From positions 434,001 through 498,000 of the forward strand of contig JAHQRK010000018.1 of NCBI GenBank assembly GCA_019828595.1: a stretch of DNA of 64,000 bases, read 5' to 3'. The DNA comes from Aphanomyces cochlioides. Lineage: Eukaryota > Oomycota > Saprolegniomycetes > Saprolegniales > Verrucalvaceae. Shown in pieces: positions 1 to 10,238 of this stretch. The notes beneath the pieces were generated by a model, which was given only the letters and a program-made list of their open reading frames with translations, did not search any database and was not told the DNA's origin. Each line of letters begins with the position of its first letter. The stretch's first letter is position 1. Position numbers and translations under genes: made by a program.

Positions 1-855
1 CGTGAAAGAACGTCGTGCACGAACATTGAAGGTATTTGCATTGTGCTACGACGATTCGCTGTACCAGACAGGTGGTCGGATCTTATTGACATGTTTGGAA
101 GGTCACGCAGTGGTCTGTCTAATATATTTCTTCATGTTGTAGACTTTATCTATGACCGTTATCAATCAATGTTCTATCTCGATCTCAATCGTGTTGCAAA
201 TAGACTTGAGGAATTTAGCAATGCGATTACTCGATGTGGAGCAGAAATTGAGAACGTTTGGGGATTTATTGACGGAACCGTGCGTCCAATTTGCCGTCCA
301 AGTGGTGGAACTGAGCAGCGATCAATGTACAATGGCCACAAGAGGAAGCATGCCTTGAAATTCCAAACTGTGGTAACACCCGATGGGTTGATCGCACACG
401 TGTATGGACCTATTGAAGGCCGAAGACACGACTTGACCTTACTCCGAAAGTCACAACTCGAGAACTTTATCGCCTCGGATCCAAGATTTAACGGCTACGT
501 CCTATATGGCGATCCAGCGTATGGACGATCCAACCAACTAGCGTCTCCTTTCTCTGGAGTGCATGTCACGCCACACCAACAAGAAGTCAATGCAAGTATG
601 AGCCAAGTGCGTGTCAGCGTTGAATGGTCTTACGGCCAAGTCTTGCAATACTGGCCGATTGTGGACTTCAACAAAAAAGCAAAACTCGGATGCGGTCCAA
701 CGTCCAAGCTGTACAAAATTGCGGTGCTATTGACGAATTGTATCACTTGTGCCAGACAATGCAACGCGAACAGCTTGTACTTTGGCATGATCCCTCCAGC
801 GCTTGGCGATTATCTCGACGTGTCTGCTCAGGATAGAGATCAAATATTAATATAG
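1..855 (+). CDS. PIF/Harbinger (HARBI1-like) DDE transposase, 5' truncated by window edge
   Basis: The reading frame is already open at base 1 (it begins R-E-R-T-S-C-T-N-I-E-G), so the N-terminus lies outside the window; the first possible internal start is only a GTG at 43. The protein matches the DDE_Tnp_4 nuclease family. The three catalytic acids are visible as FIDGTVRPI (first Asp), YGDPAYG (second Asp) and VEWSYG (Glu). The segment before the first Asp (GRSRSGLSNIF, DFIYDRY) is the usual helix-rich lead-in of Harbinger transposases. The frame has no interior stop, so the visible part could be functional. It converges with the Myb-like gene at 1008-1655, the usual two-gene layout of these elements. 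Element ends were not identified because the left end is outside the window. Confidence 0.88.
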   Translation, partial: RERTSCTNIEGICIVLRRFAVPDRWSDLIDMFGRSRSGLSNIFLHVVDFIYDRYQSMFYLDLNRVANRLEEFSNAITRCGAEIENVWGFIDGTVRPICRPSGGTEQRSMYNGHKRKHALKFQTVVTPDGLIAHVYGPIEGRRHDLTLLRKSQLENFIASDPRFNGYVLYGDPAYGRSNQLASPFSGVHVTPHQQEVNASMSQVRVSVEWSYGQVLQYWPIVDFNKKAKLGCGPTSKLYKIAVLLTNCITCARQCNANSLYFGMIPPALGDYLDVSAQDRDQILI

Positions 856-1007
856 ATCGTGTCATGATAAAAAATACAAAAAATTAAATTAATAAACAAT
901 AAATATATTTTGAAACTATAATAGAGACAAGAAATTTTTAATGATGATAGCATCGGAATTTAAAATATGATTAGTATTTTTCAATAATTGAAACAAGTCG
1001 TTTATTA

Positions 1008-1655
1008 TTATTTCTTACTTTGCTCAGTGATGAAACGTGCCATGGTGGCGACAATACTCTCAAGTTGTGCGCTTTGAGCTCGCCGCAACTGCTGCTCCTC
1101 TTTGTCGAACTTGAGACGCTCCATGCGGTACTCGTGGTCGTCGTTGTGACGTTTCTTTTCGAACTCCAAGAGATCATTCCACGACGAGTCGCCATTGTCT
1201 TTTGCCGGAGAGCTAGTTGATTGTTTTGCTCTCTTGGCAACGCGAACTTCAGCGTCCCTGCATAGTTTTTCGCCTGTAGTTTCCAGTTCCTCCTTGCGTT
1301 CGTTTTCTTTACCTTGTTTCCGCTTCTTGGTCGCTGCGGCTTCGTCCATTCGCATGATGAGATCTTGCAGTAGTTGGACCTTCTCACTCACATACTCTTC
1401 GGATCCACTTGATCGCCGCTGTGCATGGTCAATCTTCTTGAACTCCTTCACCATGTTGTCGAAGTGATCACGTGCACTGCGATAAGTTAATTTTGGCTCT
1501 TGATCGATGAGATTGGCTGCAACAGATTTCCATCTCGGTAGCAGTTCGCCGTGCTCAGCAGCAAATGGCTCGATCCGTGTAATTTCTCGAAGAAGCGATG
1601 TTTCCAGACTCTCCGTCCACACAACATATTTTACGGGAGCACTTGCGCTTGACAT
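1008..1655 (-). CDS. Myb/SANT-like DNA-binding protein of the Harbinger element
   Basis: This 215-residue protein starts with a trihelix/SANT-like region (residues about 10-85: VVWTESLETSLLREI, LLPRWKSVAANL, YRSARDHFDNMVKEFKK) with the regularly spaced Trp/Phe residues of Myb-like domains. A lysine/glutamate-rich stretch (KKRKQGKENERKEEL) and a charged C-terminal coiled-coil (FEKKRHNDDHEYRMERLKFDKEEQQ) follow. In characterised Harbinger elements a separate Myb-like protein binds the ends and brings the transposase to the nucleus; convergent adjacency to the transposase supports that role here. The start is the ATG at 1655; the two codons upstream reach only a TTG. A TTTATAG box lies about 15 bp upstream on the coding strand. 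It could instead be a domesticated regulator, but the pairing makes that less likely. Confidence 0.75.
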   Translation of the reverse strand: MSSASAPVKYVVWTESLETSLLREITRIEPFAAEHGELLPRWKSVAANLIDQEPKLTYRSARDHFDNMVKEFKKIDHAQRRSSGSEEYVSEKVQLLQDLIMRMDEAAATKKRKQGKENERKEELETTGEKLCRDAEVRVAKRAKQSTSSPAKDNGDSSWNDLLEFEKKRHNDDHEYRMERLKFDKEEQQLRRAQSAQLESIVATMARFITEQSKK

Positions 1656-2519
1656 GAGAAGCAAGAAGACTATAAATGGATGGCTTTCACTGCTTCACAT
1701 GTCAAGCGCAAGTGTTCAGCCACTTGTTCCACATAATCAAACGTGATTGGTCAACAGTTTCATGGAATTTGGAATTCAAATACACGAATTGCGCATTCCA
1801 TTTCGTATGTAAAATGCAAATTCCGTCGGGAATTTCATCAACCTCGAAGTTCGTAGATGCGAGTAACCCGAAGTTTTTTTCAGGAATTTCAAATTACAGC
1901 TTTGCTAAAAGTCTCTATTGAGGACAAAGCTTCACACGCATCTTGTCAGGAGCTCAACTGGGTGGATCGATTGAGTGTTATGAGTTTGTCATGTCACTCG
2001 ACTACTCTGTGAGTCCTTCTTTATCGTCGATGGGCAAAGCGTGATGCCTTACCATTCTTCTCCAAAAGATTCATAACCCGAGAGCACAAACACTTTATCG
2101 CAGCAATGCTTGCTTGACTTGCGCCATCGAGTGTCCTCCAGTTGCTAGGACGTTTCGCGTGAATCATACCAGTACGCATCTCGAGTCAACTGCAGCCGGC
2201 AATCCGTTGGATCACTCGACGGCGATGATCATCTTGTGAAATTGATTCATGCAGCTAGCGGTAGAGTTTGCTCTACTTGGTGCAACTAGCGATAACATTT
2301 AGCTACACTTGAGTTATCGATGGGATCACTGTGAGCATTGTCGAGTGGCTGGCGTCAATCGCCGCCTCTGGAACTTTCACGCGGCCAGACTTATGAGCGA
2401 CTCGTTGTGATAGCTTGGGACCATTGGCGTCAACGCAATGAAACTAATCACACCACGGTGTTGATAGACAATTAATCCTAAGTTGAATAACTAAATGATG
2501 ACGTATGGCGCTGGGCCAT
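1656..2519. other. Non-coding stretch at the right side of the Harbinger element
   Basis: No convincing gene. Around 1760-1900 there are several GGAATTT/AAATTCC-type repeats that could belong to the right end of the Harbinger element, but without the left end the terminal repeat cannot be defined. From about 1930 on nothing is recognisable. Confidence 0.4.
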
Positions 2520-3095
2520 CTAGAGCATGACAGTTTCAAACTTCATCGTGTCGTTGTCAAACACATTCAAGGGTTTGCACAGCCAGACAACTTCCGCCAA
2601 GATGTCATTGTAGTCGTCAAAGAAGCTTGGAGGGAGTGGACTGTTGTCCAAGACTGCATTTGGGCACAAGTCGTCGACGACGTTCGAGTATTTAGCCGTG
2701 GCTTCGGTGCGACTGCAATCACGTTTTGCAGCGGAATTCGCGCGTCGGCGTCGCAATTTCAACGGACTTGGAGGGTGAATGCGTTCCGGGTCATGGCGTC
2801 TGCACGTGAGCGAGCCACGGGCTTGTGCTTTGCAGCCGTGATGGATACATTTTGAGCTCGGTAGTGTGGTTGCGTGGTAGTTGCACAAGCCACTCACTCG
2901 GACATTTCGGTTGCAGCCGTCCATCGAGCAGGGTGTGTTCCGCGCGCCATGCTTGACACAGACGCCATTTTGATAGACTTGGTTGTGGCAGTCGTGGACA
3001 TTGCATTGACCTTTTCGTTTGTGGTCGACGCACTTGGATGTGCCAGGCACGACTGCGTTTTGGCAGCCATTGAAATGACAAGTGGAAGAGCTCAT
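2520..3095 (-). CDS. WRKY19-like Cys/His zinc-finger repeat protein, subtype A
   Basis: This 191-residue intronless protein starts with four consecutive C-x4-C-x(9,10)-C-x2-H modules in residues 5-105: CHFNGC..C.DH, CNVHDC..C.KH, CSMDGC..C.YH and CIHHGC..C.RH. The first two are joined by HKRKG and the second and third by HGARNTP. Oomycete genomes hold many such proteins, usually labelled WRKY19-like, and they are thought to bind nucleic acid; no WRKY domain is present here. A basic stretch (KLRRRRANSAAKR) around residue 118 could be a nuclear localisation signal. The acidic/hydrophobic tail (FFDDYNDILAEVVWL) resembles the tails of the genes at 10652 and 12488 and may be an activation region (inference). 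The start is the ATG at 3095, directly before the first finger. Confidence 0.8.
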   Translation of the reverse strand: MSSSTCHFNGCQNAVVPGTSKCVDHKRKGQCNVHDCHNQVYQNGVCVKHGARNTPCSMDGCNRNVRVSGLCNYHATTLPSSKCIHHGCKAQARGSLTCRRHDPERIHPPSPLKLRRRRANSAAKRDCSRTEATAKYSNVVDDLCPNAVLDNSPLPPSFFDDYNDILAEVVWLCKPLNVFDNDTMKFETVML

Positions 3096-4584
3096 GTGTG
3101 TGATTTGCAAGAAATTTCAGAATGAGCTCTGTGAATCCAGCGGCGCTACCTATTCCAAGGTGGATACCAATGCCCATCGATCGAAAAAAAGTCGTCGGTC
3201 TCTGTCACCCTTCGTCACTGGCAACTTTGGCCAATTTTGGTGCAATTGCAAGTTGTCTTTGGTCAAAATAGTCCCGTTCAAAATATACATTTTTAACTTG
3301 AACTTGATTTTAGTAGAGACATTAAATAGTTTATAAAATCTTTTGAGCGAAGAAATTTGAATCGTGCAAACCGTAGCCACACGCCAGCAACGGGTCGGAA
3401 GCCTGTCCATCTCTCTGGAAGTTGCACGTTCCACTACACTCTACACGTGTTCTCGAGCAGGCGATTGCGTCGCGAGTGCTCGATTTTGGGGTACTAGCCA
3501 TTGAGAACGTTGCTGGATTTTTGCTTGGGGTTGCCGGGAGCCGATCCCATGTATTGGCAGAGGTGAAAGAGTAGCAAACCGATAGAGATTTGGATGCTCT
3601 TGAGATCGATCCCCTGTCGAGTCCACGATGCATTGTTGGCAGTGCAGTCGTCGTCGCGTTGACTGGATTACATGCCGTTTATGTTTGCCCTCTCTGGTCA
3701 ATCCACCTCTCGACAACTTGTAATGCGTACCCTGGACACCATCACTCTCAAAACCACGAGCAACTTGTCAGCAACAAGAGCTCCATCACACAACGCATCG
3801 GCAGGAGCGTCAAGAGCGGGTCGTGTTGACGCCTCCGAGTCAAAAGGCGACGTGATTTACGTGGTTGGACATGCTGCGGAGCTTTCATCTGCTTGCATTT
3901 TGACCGAGAAAGGATCAAGAATGTTTGATGCAAAACTTGTTTGAATGGACGCGGATGACTGGTCCATCAACAAATTTCAACTGTGCAGGTTGTGGAGATG
4001 CATCTCTCTGCGAAGATTCTTGCATGGACGACCTGGCGCGAGTGGATTTCTGCGATGAAGAAACCCACTCGCATCATCTGATGGTAATGGCACGGAGCGT
4101 CATCAAGGCAACGTTTCGAAATCTGGCTCGTTGACGGATCTTAGATGTTGTGCAGGTTTGTTTGCATGGTCTGATGAATCACACACGGTGGTGTCAACCC
4201 AGTCGAGTCAACGAATGGACTGGAACGCCTTGAGCTTCGCAACCTAGCGACAGTGACGCCAAGTTGTCGGCAACGAGATCGTTGGATAGCTTGAATGATC
4301 CACCTGGTTGCATTTTCCTCATAAAAAAAGAATCCGCGATCTTACTGAGCGCGCTGTTGCCGCGATTCCGACCAACGATCGGTGCAGAGCGCTATCCTGA
4401 CTCACGTCCTTGATGCATATGCAATGGCTCGACAGTGGATCACTTGTCCAATCTGTTGGCATGGTGCGTACAATCCAGTTGAGCTTGATTCCGTCTTTCC
4501 ATTGCCGGTTGCTTGGAAGAGTGTGAATCCAGCGATGTCAGTACGATAGATATATACATAGATTACACCATGATAGCTGCTTTT
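3096..4584. other. Intergenic, no supported gene
   Basis: About 1.5 kb with only short open frames on both strands, none showing a recognisable domain or zinc-finger spacing. No terminal repeats or tRNA-like structures were seen. Confidence 0.5.
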
Positions 4585-5775
4585 CTACAATTGTTCATGC
4601 GAGTCGTCGCTCTCGTCGTCATCCTCGTCGTCGTCGTGAGCGTGTTGCTGCTGTTGCTGGCATTCAAATGTATCGACACTCTTCTGCAGTAAATCGACGG
4701 ACGATCCCATGAGAAAGGAAATAAGTGCATCAGGCGCTTGTGTCGACAGCCCCGAGAATAAAACTTCGTCGTTTGGAGCATCGGGCAGCTTGGCCTGTCC
4801 AAGCTTCTGTCGCTCTTCCAATATAAACTTGAATGTGTCTTCAGGCGATGCAAACGTATCCGAGAACTGCATGAAGCGATCGACGGACGAAGAGACAAGG
4901 TGCTGCCACTGGTCGTTGCCAAGAGAATTGCGTTTGAAGAGCGGTTGCTTTGCAGGCTCAGCGGGTGTCGGAAGTGCTGGCAATGTAAAACCTGTCGTTG
5001 GCTTGTCAAACAACGGGTTAGAAGGTCGGGCAAAAGGATCGCTTGGCTTCTGGAAGAGTGGATTGGACACTGATTTCTGGAAGAGAGGATTGAGGGGAGG
5101 AGGTGGTGCAATGGATGGAAATGGCGATGGCGATTGTTTTACAAACAGGGGGTTAAGAGGAGCTGGATTTGACGGAGCTGGCTTGGCGAAGAGTGGATTA
5201 GGTTGAGGATTGGAAGGAGCATTATGCTGGGCATTGGGCGTATCGTCGAGATTGAGTTGCACGATTGAAGGTGTGAAACCTGGGATATTGGCCAACGACG
5301 CTGGATTGATTGCCAATTTGTCGTCCGAGTAGAAGAAATGGTTGATCGCTTTCCACACAGTCTCTTCTTCACTTCCTGGTACTATATTGATGTTTTGTGG
5401 CTTTCGAATCGTCGGGTATGGTTGGGGGCGCGATTTGTCTTTCGTTGCTTTGTTTTTACGCGGCGGGCCTTTGATTTTCGGTTGTGGGACACATACAATG
5501 TTATCCAATGCCGCTGGATTGCCACGAACAAAGCTTTCGTGGTAATACGTCTCTGTGTGGCTGGACGCATCGCGCGTAAAGCCATGGTTGAGCAATTGCT
5601 GACGAAACGCGGTCAATTTGCCGCGGTAATACTTGGTCAAAATTGTGTCGTCCAAACGGTCTTCGTCGTGGATCGTGAAGTGCGTGCCAGACGGCTCCCA
5701 TGAGATGATTGATGGGTCTACTTCATCGAGCATGCGGTACAATTTGCGCACGAATCCAGTTGCGATGGATGTCAT
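4585..5775 (-). CDS. HSF-type DNA-binding domain protein with NPLF repeats
   Basis: This 396-residue protein starts at the ATG at 5775. Residues about 7-95 form an HSF winged-helix domain: FVRKLYRMLDE, IISWEPSGTHFTI, ILTKYYRGKLTAFRQQLLNHGF. The last segment is the FxSFVRQLNxYGF-type recognition helix with oomycete substitutions. A basic Pro/Lys segment (KIKGPPRKNKATKDKSR) follows. The middle is Pro/Ser/Asn-rich and carries five NPLFxK repeats plus one QPLFKR. The tail has a glutamine run and a very acidic stretch (DDDEDDDESDD), typical of activation domains. It is a probable nuclear transcription factor. The next upstream gene is a smaller paralogue with one NPLF motif. Two TTATCCGG-type motifs lie upstream of its start. 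No leucine-zipper trimerisation region is obvious, so oligomeric state is uncertain. Confidence 0.88.
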   Translation of the reverse strand: MTSIATGFVRKLYRMLDEVDPSIISWEPSGTHFTIHDEDRLDDTILTKYYRGKLTAFRQQLLNHGFTRDASSHTETYYHESFVRGNPAALDNIVCVPQPKIKGPPRKNKATKDKSRPQPYPTIRKPQNINIVPGSEEETVWKAINHFFYSDDKLAINPASLANIPGFTPSIVQLNLDDTPNAQHNAPSNPQPNPLFAKPAPSNPAPLNPLFVKQSPSPFPSIAPPPPLNPLFQKSVSNPLFQKPSDPFARPSNPLFDKPTTGFTLPALPTPAEPAKQPLFKRNSLGNDQWQHLVSSSVDRFMQFSDTFASPEDTFKFILEERQKLGQAKLPDAPNDEVLFSGLSTQAPDALISFLMGSSVDLLQKSVDTFECQQQQQHAHDDDEDDDESDDSHEQL

Positions 5776-5823
5776 GTTGCTTCGACGTCGAGTTGAAATT
5801 TGACCGCGGGCTGCCCCTGCTGC

Positions 5824-5846
5824 TTGAAATAATCCGGATAATTCAA
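5824..5846. promoter_or_regulatory. Palindromic ATCCGGAT element upstream of the HSF gene
   Basis: A near-palindrome (arms TTGAA/TTCAA around the perfect core ATCCGGAT) lies about 50-70 bp upstream of the ATG at 5775. A second half-type copy, TTATCCGG, is at 5933-5940. The same core recurs at 22171-22193 and 39190-39201 near other gene starts. Function is inferred only from position and symmetry. Confidence 0.35.
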
Positions 5847-6282
5847 ATAATCGCCAATTAAATTCAATTTTGAACTTGATTTCAGTATGTAAAACAGCAA
5901 TAATATAAATCAATGAAAGTCATTCTCGATAATTATCCGGAAAATCAGGAGTTTTGTTGACGGCTGCCATGAATGAAGGTGACCAAAGTGTATCAACTTG
6001 TGGTCAACATCATCTTTGCCTCGGTTGACAGCCGAGAGCAAGGTAGAGCGTTGTTTTCGAGCTGATTGTGAAGGATTTCAACGGTGGAATTGTGTACAAA
6101 GCGGGCGTGGCGCTGAGCATTTCAATGAGCTCGCCATCGGCCACGTCCCAAGTTCGTCCATTCATGCGTTCGTTGAAAGATCCGCGAATGTGCAATGTGG
6201 TGGCGAATGGTTCGTGTGGCGAGCATCCAACACTGCTGAACGCATCGTGGAAACACCGACAGTTAAATTAGTTTTCGTTAAC
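5847..6282. other. Intergenic between two HSF-domain genes
   Basis: Contains the TTATCCGG half-site at 5933-5940 and otherwise nothing recognisable. Short frames on both strands have no domain. Confidence 0.45.
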
Positions 6283-6810
6283 TTAGAGACACACAACCGC
6301 AGGAGTGCTGAGAGCAGCCCACCCATCAATGACGGGAGGCTCCACTTGATGAAATAGAGGATTTGAGTGCGATTGTGGGACCACTGACGATGGTTTGATG
6401 AATAAATCGGTTGAATACAAGCAGGCCGAAGCCAAGACTTGCCAGAGATTGTCTTCGACCACTGGAGGACATGGTACTGAAGTTGAGTTTGTAATTGGCT
6501 TGCGTGGCCGCTTGTTCAAAGCAGTGCTTCGTGTGTAGAGTGGATGACGAAAGGTTTCAGAGTCGGTGCTGTGTCGGACAAGTGTAAATCCGTGCGCCAT
6601 GAGCTGTCGTCGAAAGCTCGAGTAGGTCAAGTCGGAGCTTCGAAAATAGTGCGGCAAAATCGCCGCTTCCATCTTCGAGATCGATCGAATTGTGAACTGT
6701 TTCCCGCAGACATCCCACGCCGCCACGAGTGTATTTTCATGGCTTAGGATGCGATACAGCTTGCGGATAAACATGGAGTCTCTTGAGAGGACTGAGCAGT
6801 TGCTGTTCAT
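6283..6810 (-). CDS. Small HSF-type DNA-binding domain protein
   Basis: This 175-residue protein begins at the first true ATG (6810); the open frame upstream reaches only a TTG. The HSF domain spans residues about 12-98: FIRKLYRILSHENTLVAAWD, CGKQFTI, ILPHYFRSSDLTYSSFRRQLMAHGF. The recognition helix is closer to canonical HSF (SSFRRQL) than in the larger neighbour. The short C-terminal part keeps a single NPLF motif (SNPLFHQ), which links it to the gene at 4585-5775 as a shortened tandem paralogue. It has no long activation tail and so might act as a competitor or repressor at the same sites (inference). Confidence 0.82.
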   Translation of the reverse strand: MNSNCSVLSRDSMFIRKLYRILSHENTLVAAWDVCGKQFTIRSISKMEAAILPHYFRSSDLTYSSFRRQLMAHGFTLVRHSTDSETFRHPLYTRSTALNKRPRKPITNSTSVPCPPVVEDNLWQVLASACLYSTDLFIKPSSVVPQSHSNPLFHQVEPPVIDGWAALSTPAVVCL

Positions 6811-8108
6811 GGTTGGCAACGTCGATGCAAATTGAAAAGTGACTAATCTTGGCGGTGTCAACCAAATTGACAGTGATTGTCTAAATGAGTGATGGTCTCG
6901 ACTACATGACCATCATGGGAATTCTCGAACTATCCAAAATTCACGACCTCGCTCAAAATAGTTCATTTTCACCAATCTTTGGATATCCATCTTCCAAACC
7001 ATCAGTATTCAACAGAACTGCGCAACGAAACTGTACTTGAATATGTATGATCATTTCAAGTGGGGTGAAGATCATAGCGTATTGTTTTGAGTACATTTGA
7101 GAGTCATGCAGCCTGACAATAGAGATATTTTGACGGAGTATAATTTGACCAAACATATCTATATTGACCATATTTGTAATTTTACATGCATTCTGAAGCT
7201 CCATCTTGTTTTCAGTGACTTTTTGGGAGATGAAGATTCTCTTGGTGTTTTAAGTCAGGAGCGCAACGAACGTTGACCGATGGAATGCTGGTCATGTTCG
7301 ATTCGCACAGCCTGTGATGCAATCCGAGGTTACACACACATGCTGGCTATTTGAATCCATGCATTGATGTCTCCACTGGAATTTGTCAAGCACGTGAAAT
7401 TCACTCTCAATTCGACACCAAGCGCTCGTCATGGCAGAGACAGCATGAATGCATTTGACAAGAATGTCATATCGCGAACGAACCGACAAAATTATGAAGA
7501 CGACGACTTGCCGTTGAAATTCAATTGGGAGAGGTAGGGAAGGAGAATTTGGAGTTTGCAGACGAGCACTCGCGATGGAGTTTACTCGGGCTGGAGACTT
7601 CACTCGCGCGCACAGAACTTCCATCTCGTCAGACGACCCGTGAATATTTTGGCGGATATCACCACAACCCGTCGAATATCCTTCCTGTCAACAGGCTGCT
7701 TGTAACGTTAAAATTTAACGGAGGGAATACGAGCACGCTGAATACTCTCTTACGTTCACAACAGACTGGCGTAATGATATCCTGGTTTGATTTATTTGTG
7801 GAGAGCTCCTCGTTGTCAATCGAGCACCATGACATAACGTTAGGTGAATAGCTACTGATATGCTACTCATCGAAACGTAAAGATGTCTCATGCAAACTCC
7901 ATCGACGACCTGGACTGCTACCATGACGTCATTGCGGTTTGAAAGTACCAAAGAGAGCTACTGTAGCTCATCTAAAGCTTCCAAGTGTCAAAGAATGCAT
8001 CGAAATGTATCTGCTGCTTAATATGTTTCTATTGTTTTCAATGTTGGTTCGCTTTTTGGTATAAATATGATTTGCTTAGTCTTCCCATACGCATTTTTGA
8101 TGAATGGT
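6811..8108. other. Intergenic, no supported gene
   Basis: About 1.3 kb, A/T-richer in 6960-7200, with short frames only. I see no domain, terminal repeat or RNA gene. Confidence 0.5.
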
Positions 8109-8888
8109 CTAGCAGCCCAAGCCGATAACGCCGTCAAGCGGAATGAATTCAAACTCGTCGACCTTTATCATGCCATCATGATCTTGAGACGACGAGTCGA
8201 CGAACTTGCAAATGTCTTTGAGAAGAATGGGAGGTTTCCAACCAAGCCAAGCGGGTGGCGCCTCGCCGACAAGATCCATCCAAGTTAAAGAGTCCTTTTG
8301 GTCGTCCGCAGAAAACGATACGTCAGATAAGAGTTGTTCGATCGTAGGTAGTTCATTGTCTTGGTCAATATGCATTATGGGATCACTTGATGTCGCATCG
8401 ACGTCGTCATGACCGATTAAAGAAACAAAGCCACAACTCGAGTTGATCGGCGAAGAACAAAACAAAGAACTGTCAGTGTCATCCAAAGATGAAATCGCAA
8501 TATCGCCAACCGTCCATGTCAACGAAGGATCCACCAAATGGCTCGGATCTTTCACGGCTTGAACAGTCGACTGGTATTTCAACTTGGACACATGAAATGC
8601 GCAAATTGCACCATCTTTGACACGTCGACGACAATTTTCTACAGCACACGGGGACGAGTTTGAGAGTTTGGAATGCTTGCTACACAAGCCAGCACTGCGA
8701 CCGAGACTGACGCAGCCGGGAACAATGCATGCATCGCGAGCGCCATGACCAATACAAAGACCTCTTTTGTTGACTTGGTTTCGGCATTGATCAACACGGC
8801 AAATTCCCTTACGCTTGTGGCGCAAGCATTTAATCGAATCGGGGCACACAAGCTCATCACAACCATTGAAGAAGCACTTGATCGCCAT
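8109..8888 (-). CDS. WRKY19-like Cys/His zinc-finger repeat protein, subtype B
   Basis: This 259-residue protein has four C-x4-C-x(9,10)-C-x2-H modules in residues 5-100 (CFFNGC, CRVDQC, CIVPGC, CAVENC). It belongs to subtype B, marked by NQVNKRGLCIGHGARD between modules 2 and 3 and GRSAGLCSKH in module 3, shared with the genes at 9588 and 13888. The long acidic C-terminal half contains two conserved patches: LPTIEQLL near residue 182, and WKPPILLKDICKFV near residue 220 followed by FEFIPLD. The same patches occur in the other subtype-B genes, so they are probably functional (protein contact or activation; inference). Likely nuclear. Start at the ATG at 8888, four codons before the first finger. 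Confidence 0.8.
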   Translation of the reverse strand: MAIKCFFNGCDELVCPDSIKCLRHKRKGICRVDQCRNQVNKRGLCIGHGARDACIVPGCVSLGRSAGLCSKHSKLSNSSPCAVENCRRRVKDGAICAFHVSKLKYQSTVQAVKDPSHLVDPSLTWTVGDIAISSLDDTDSSLFCSSPINSSCGFVSLIGHDDVDATSSDPIMHIDQDNELPTIEQLLSDVSFSADDQKDSLTWMDLVGEAPPAWLGWKPPILLKDICKFVDSSSQDHDGMIKVDEFEFIPLDGVIGLGC

Positions 8889-9587
8889 GTTGATCTTTCG
8901 TCTCGGCGGTAAATTTGAAAATGGTCGTTTCGCAATGACCTCACAACCGAGTGGACGAACTGCGCGGGACGTGAATGATGTTCATTGCGATCCAACAACA
9001 TTTTAGATGGCTTATAAAAGTGCTCACTTGTGAAACAAAACCAAATGGAAGATTTTGATTGGCTGACAAATTAGTAGGCTACCTACTACTGGAGTGAAAA
9101 ATGGTCACACGGACGACTTGACTCTCGCTAAACGACATTTCCCACGGCGTGTTGGTGCTAATTGTGTTTTAGTGCGCATTAGTCAAGAGATGCGATGCAA
9201 TCAAGGCTTTAAATTTCAGTGATATTGAGGTTTCGACAATTAACTACTAATAGTAGATTAGTGAAGCGGGAAACAATTTTGGCGGGAAATGTTCGAGGAA
9301 ATGAGCACATCGAAGGGGACACTACATTCAAAAGTGCTTTGCATCCTCTGACCATAGCGCTTTGAAGATACATCTACCCATAATTAACAACATCCATGAT
9401 GCAAAACATGGTATCTTGACAGCACAGCCTACTGACAAATTTCTGGTACCATCTACGATCATTTTGGTCGTCACACCGGGATATACACTCTAAATTTATA
9501 TATACATGTCAGGTTGATTTATGTTTTATCTCTCCGTGCTAGTTAAACTCCTGGAGCAGCCGATGGGATCGTACTGAAACCGGGTCT
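8889..9587. other. Intergenic with short palindromes
   Basis: No gene. Two short palindromes, TAGTAGGctaCCTACTA near 9073 and CTACTAaTAGTAG near 9245, sit about 170 bp apart. They might be remnants of a small transposable element, but no matching terminal repeats were found. Confidence 0.35.
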
Positions 9588-10238
9588 TCAGCTCAAGGAA
9601 CTGAGATCAATTTCACCATCACAGTCCACTTTTATCCACGAGCCAATGTCTTCTAGAGGGATAGTAGATATCCAATCAGGCCAAACATCATTGGCCTCGC
9701 CGCTAATAAGCGTCATGGGCATTAGGGAATGGACATGGTCTTCAAGCAAAATTTCTTCAATGGTTGGAAGGCAGTCAGTGTCGAGATGATTGAGTTCCAT
9801 GACAGATGCAGTGGAATTAAGAAAGACGGTCGAATATTCAATATCGACAGAGTTATCTCTAAAATCAATTGGGTCGAGCCACATGTCGACTGCACGTTCA
9901 TTTTTTGGCAGCATCTGAACGCTCTCGTGGGTAATATGATAGCCACAGCGATCAGCGTGAGAAACCGACCGTTTGCAACCTGGCATTGAACATGTTTGTA
10001 GAGGCAAGATTTTCTTATGCTTGCTGCACAAACCACCAGAGCGACCTCGGTTTGTGCAGCCAAATATTTTACAGATGTCGCGGGCGCCGTGGCCAACACA
10101 AAGTCCTCGCTTGTTCACTTGCTTGGAACAGTTTGGAATACTGCAAACGTGTTTATTCTTGTGTCTTGTGCACTTGGTTGCATCCGGGGCGCTCACAAGG
10201 TTCATGCAACTGTCAAAAATACACAAAGAAGTCTTCAT
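9588..10238 (-). CDS. WRKY19-like Cys/His zinc-finger repeat protein, subtype B (divergent)
   Basis: This 216-residue protein has four C-x4-C-x(9,11)-C-x2-H modules in residues 6-99 (CIFDSC, CSIPNC, CKIFGC, CSMPGC). The subtype-B linkers are kept (KQVNKRGLCVGHGARD, GRSGGLCSKH). The usual KRKG between modules 1 and 2 is changed to KNKH. The C-terminal patches of the neighbour at 8109 are recognisable but worn: LPTIEEILL and WISTIPLEDIGSWI. It is in tandem with that gene and divergent to the gene at 10652, sharing a 413-bp upstream region with it. Start at the ATG at 10238. It is probably a functional but faster-evolving paralogue. Confidence 0.78.
   Translation of the reverse strand: MKTSLCIFDSCMNLVSAPDATKCTRHKNKHVCSIPNCSKQVNKRGLCVGHGARDICKIFGCTNRGRSGGLCSKHKKILPLQTCSMPGCKRSVSHADRCGYHITHESVQMLPKNERAVDMWLDPIDFRDNSVDIEYSTVFLNSTASVMELNHLDTDCLPTIEEILLEDHVHSLMPMTLISGEANDVWPDWISTIPLEDIGSWIKVDCDGEIDLSSLS

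Noticed and set aside
9055..9300. Possible MITE between two zinc-finger genes
   Set aside because: Two short palindromes but no matching terminal repeats or target duplication.
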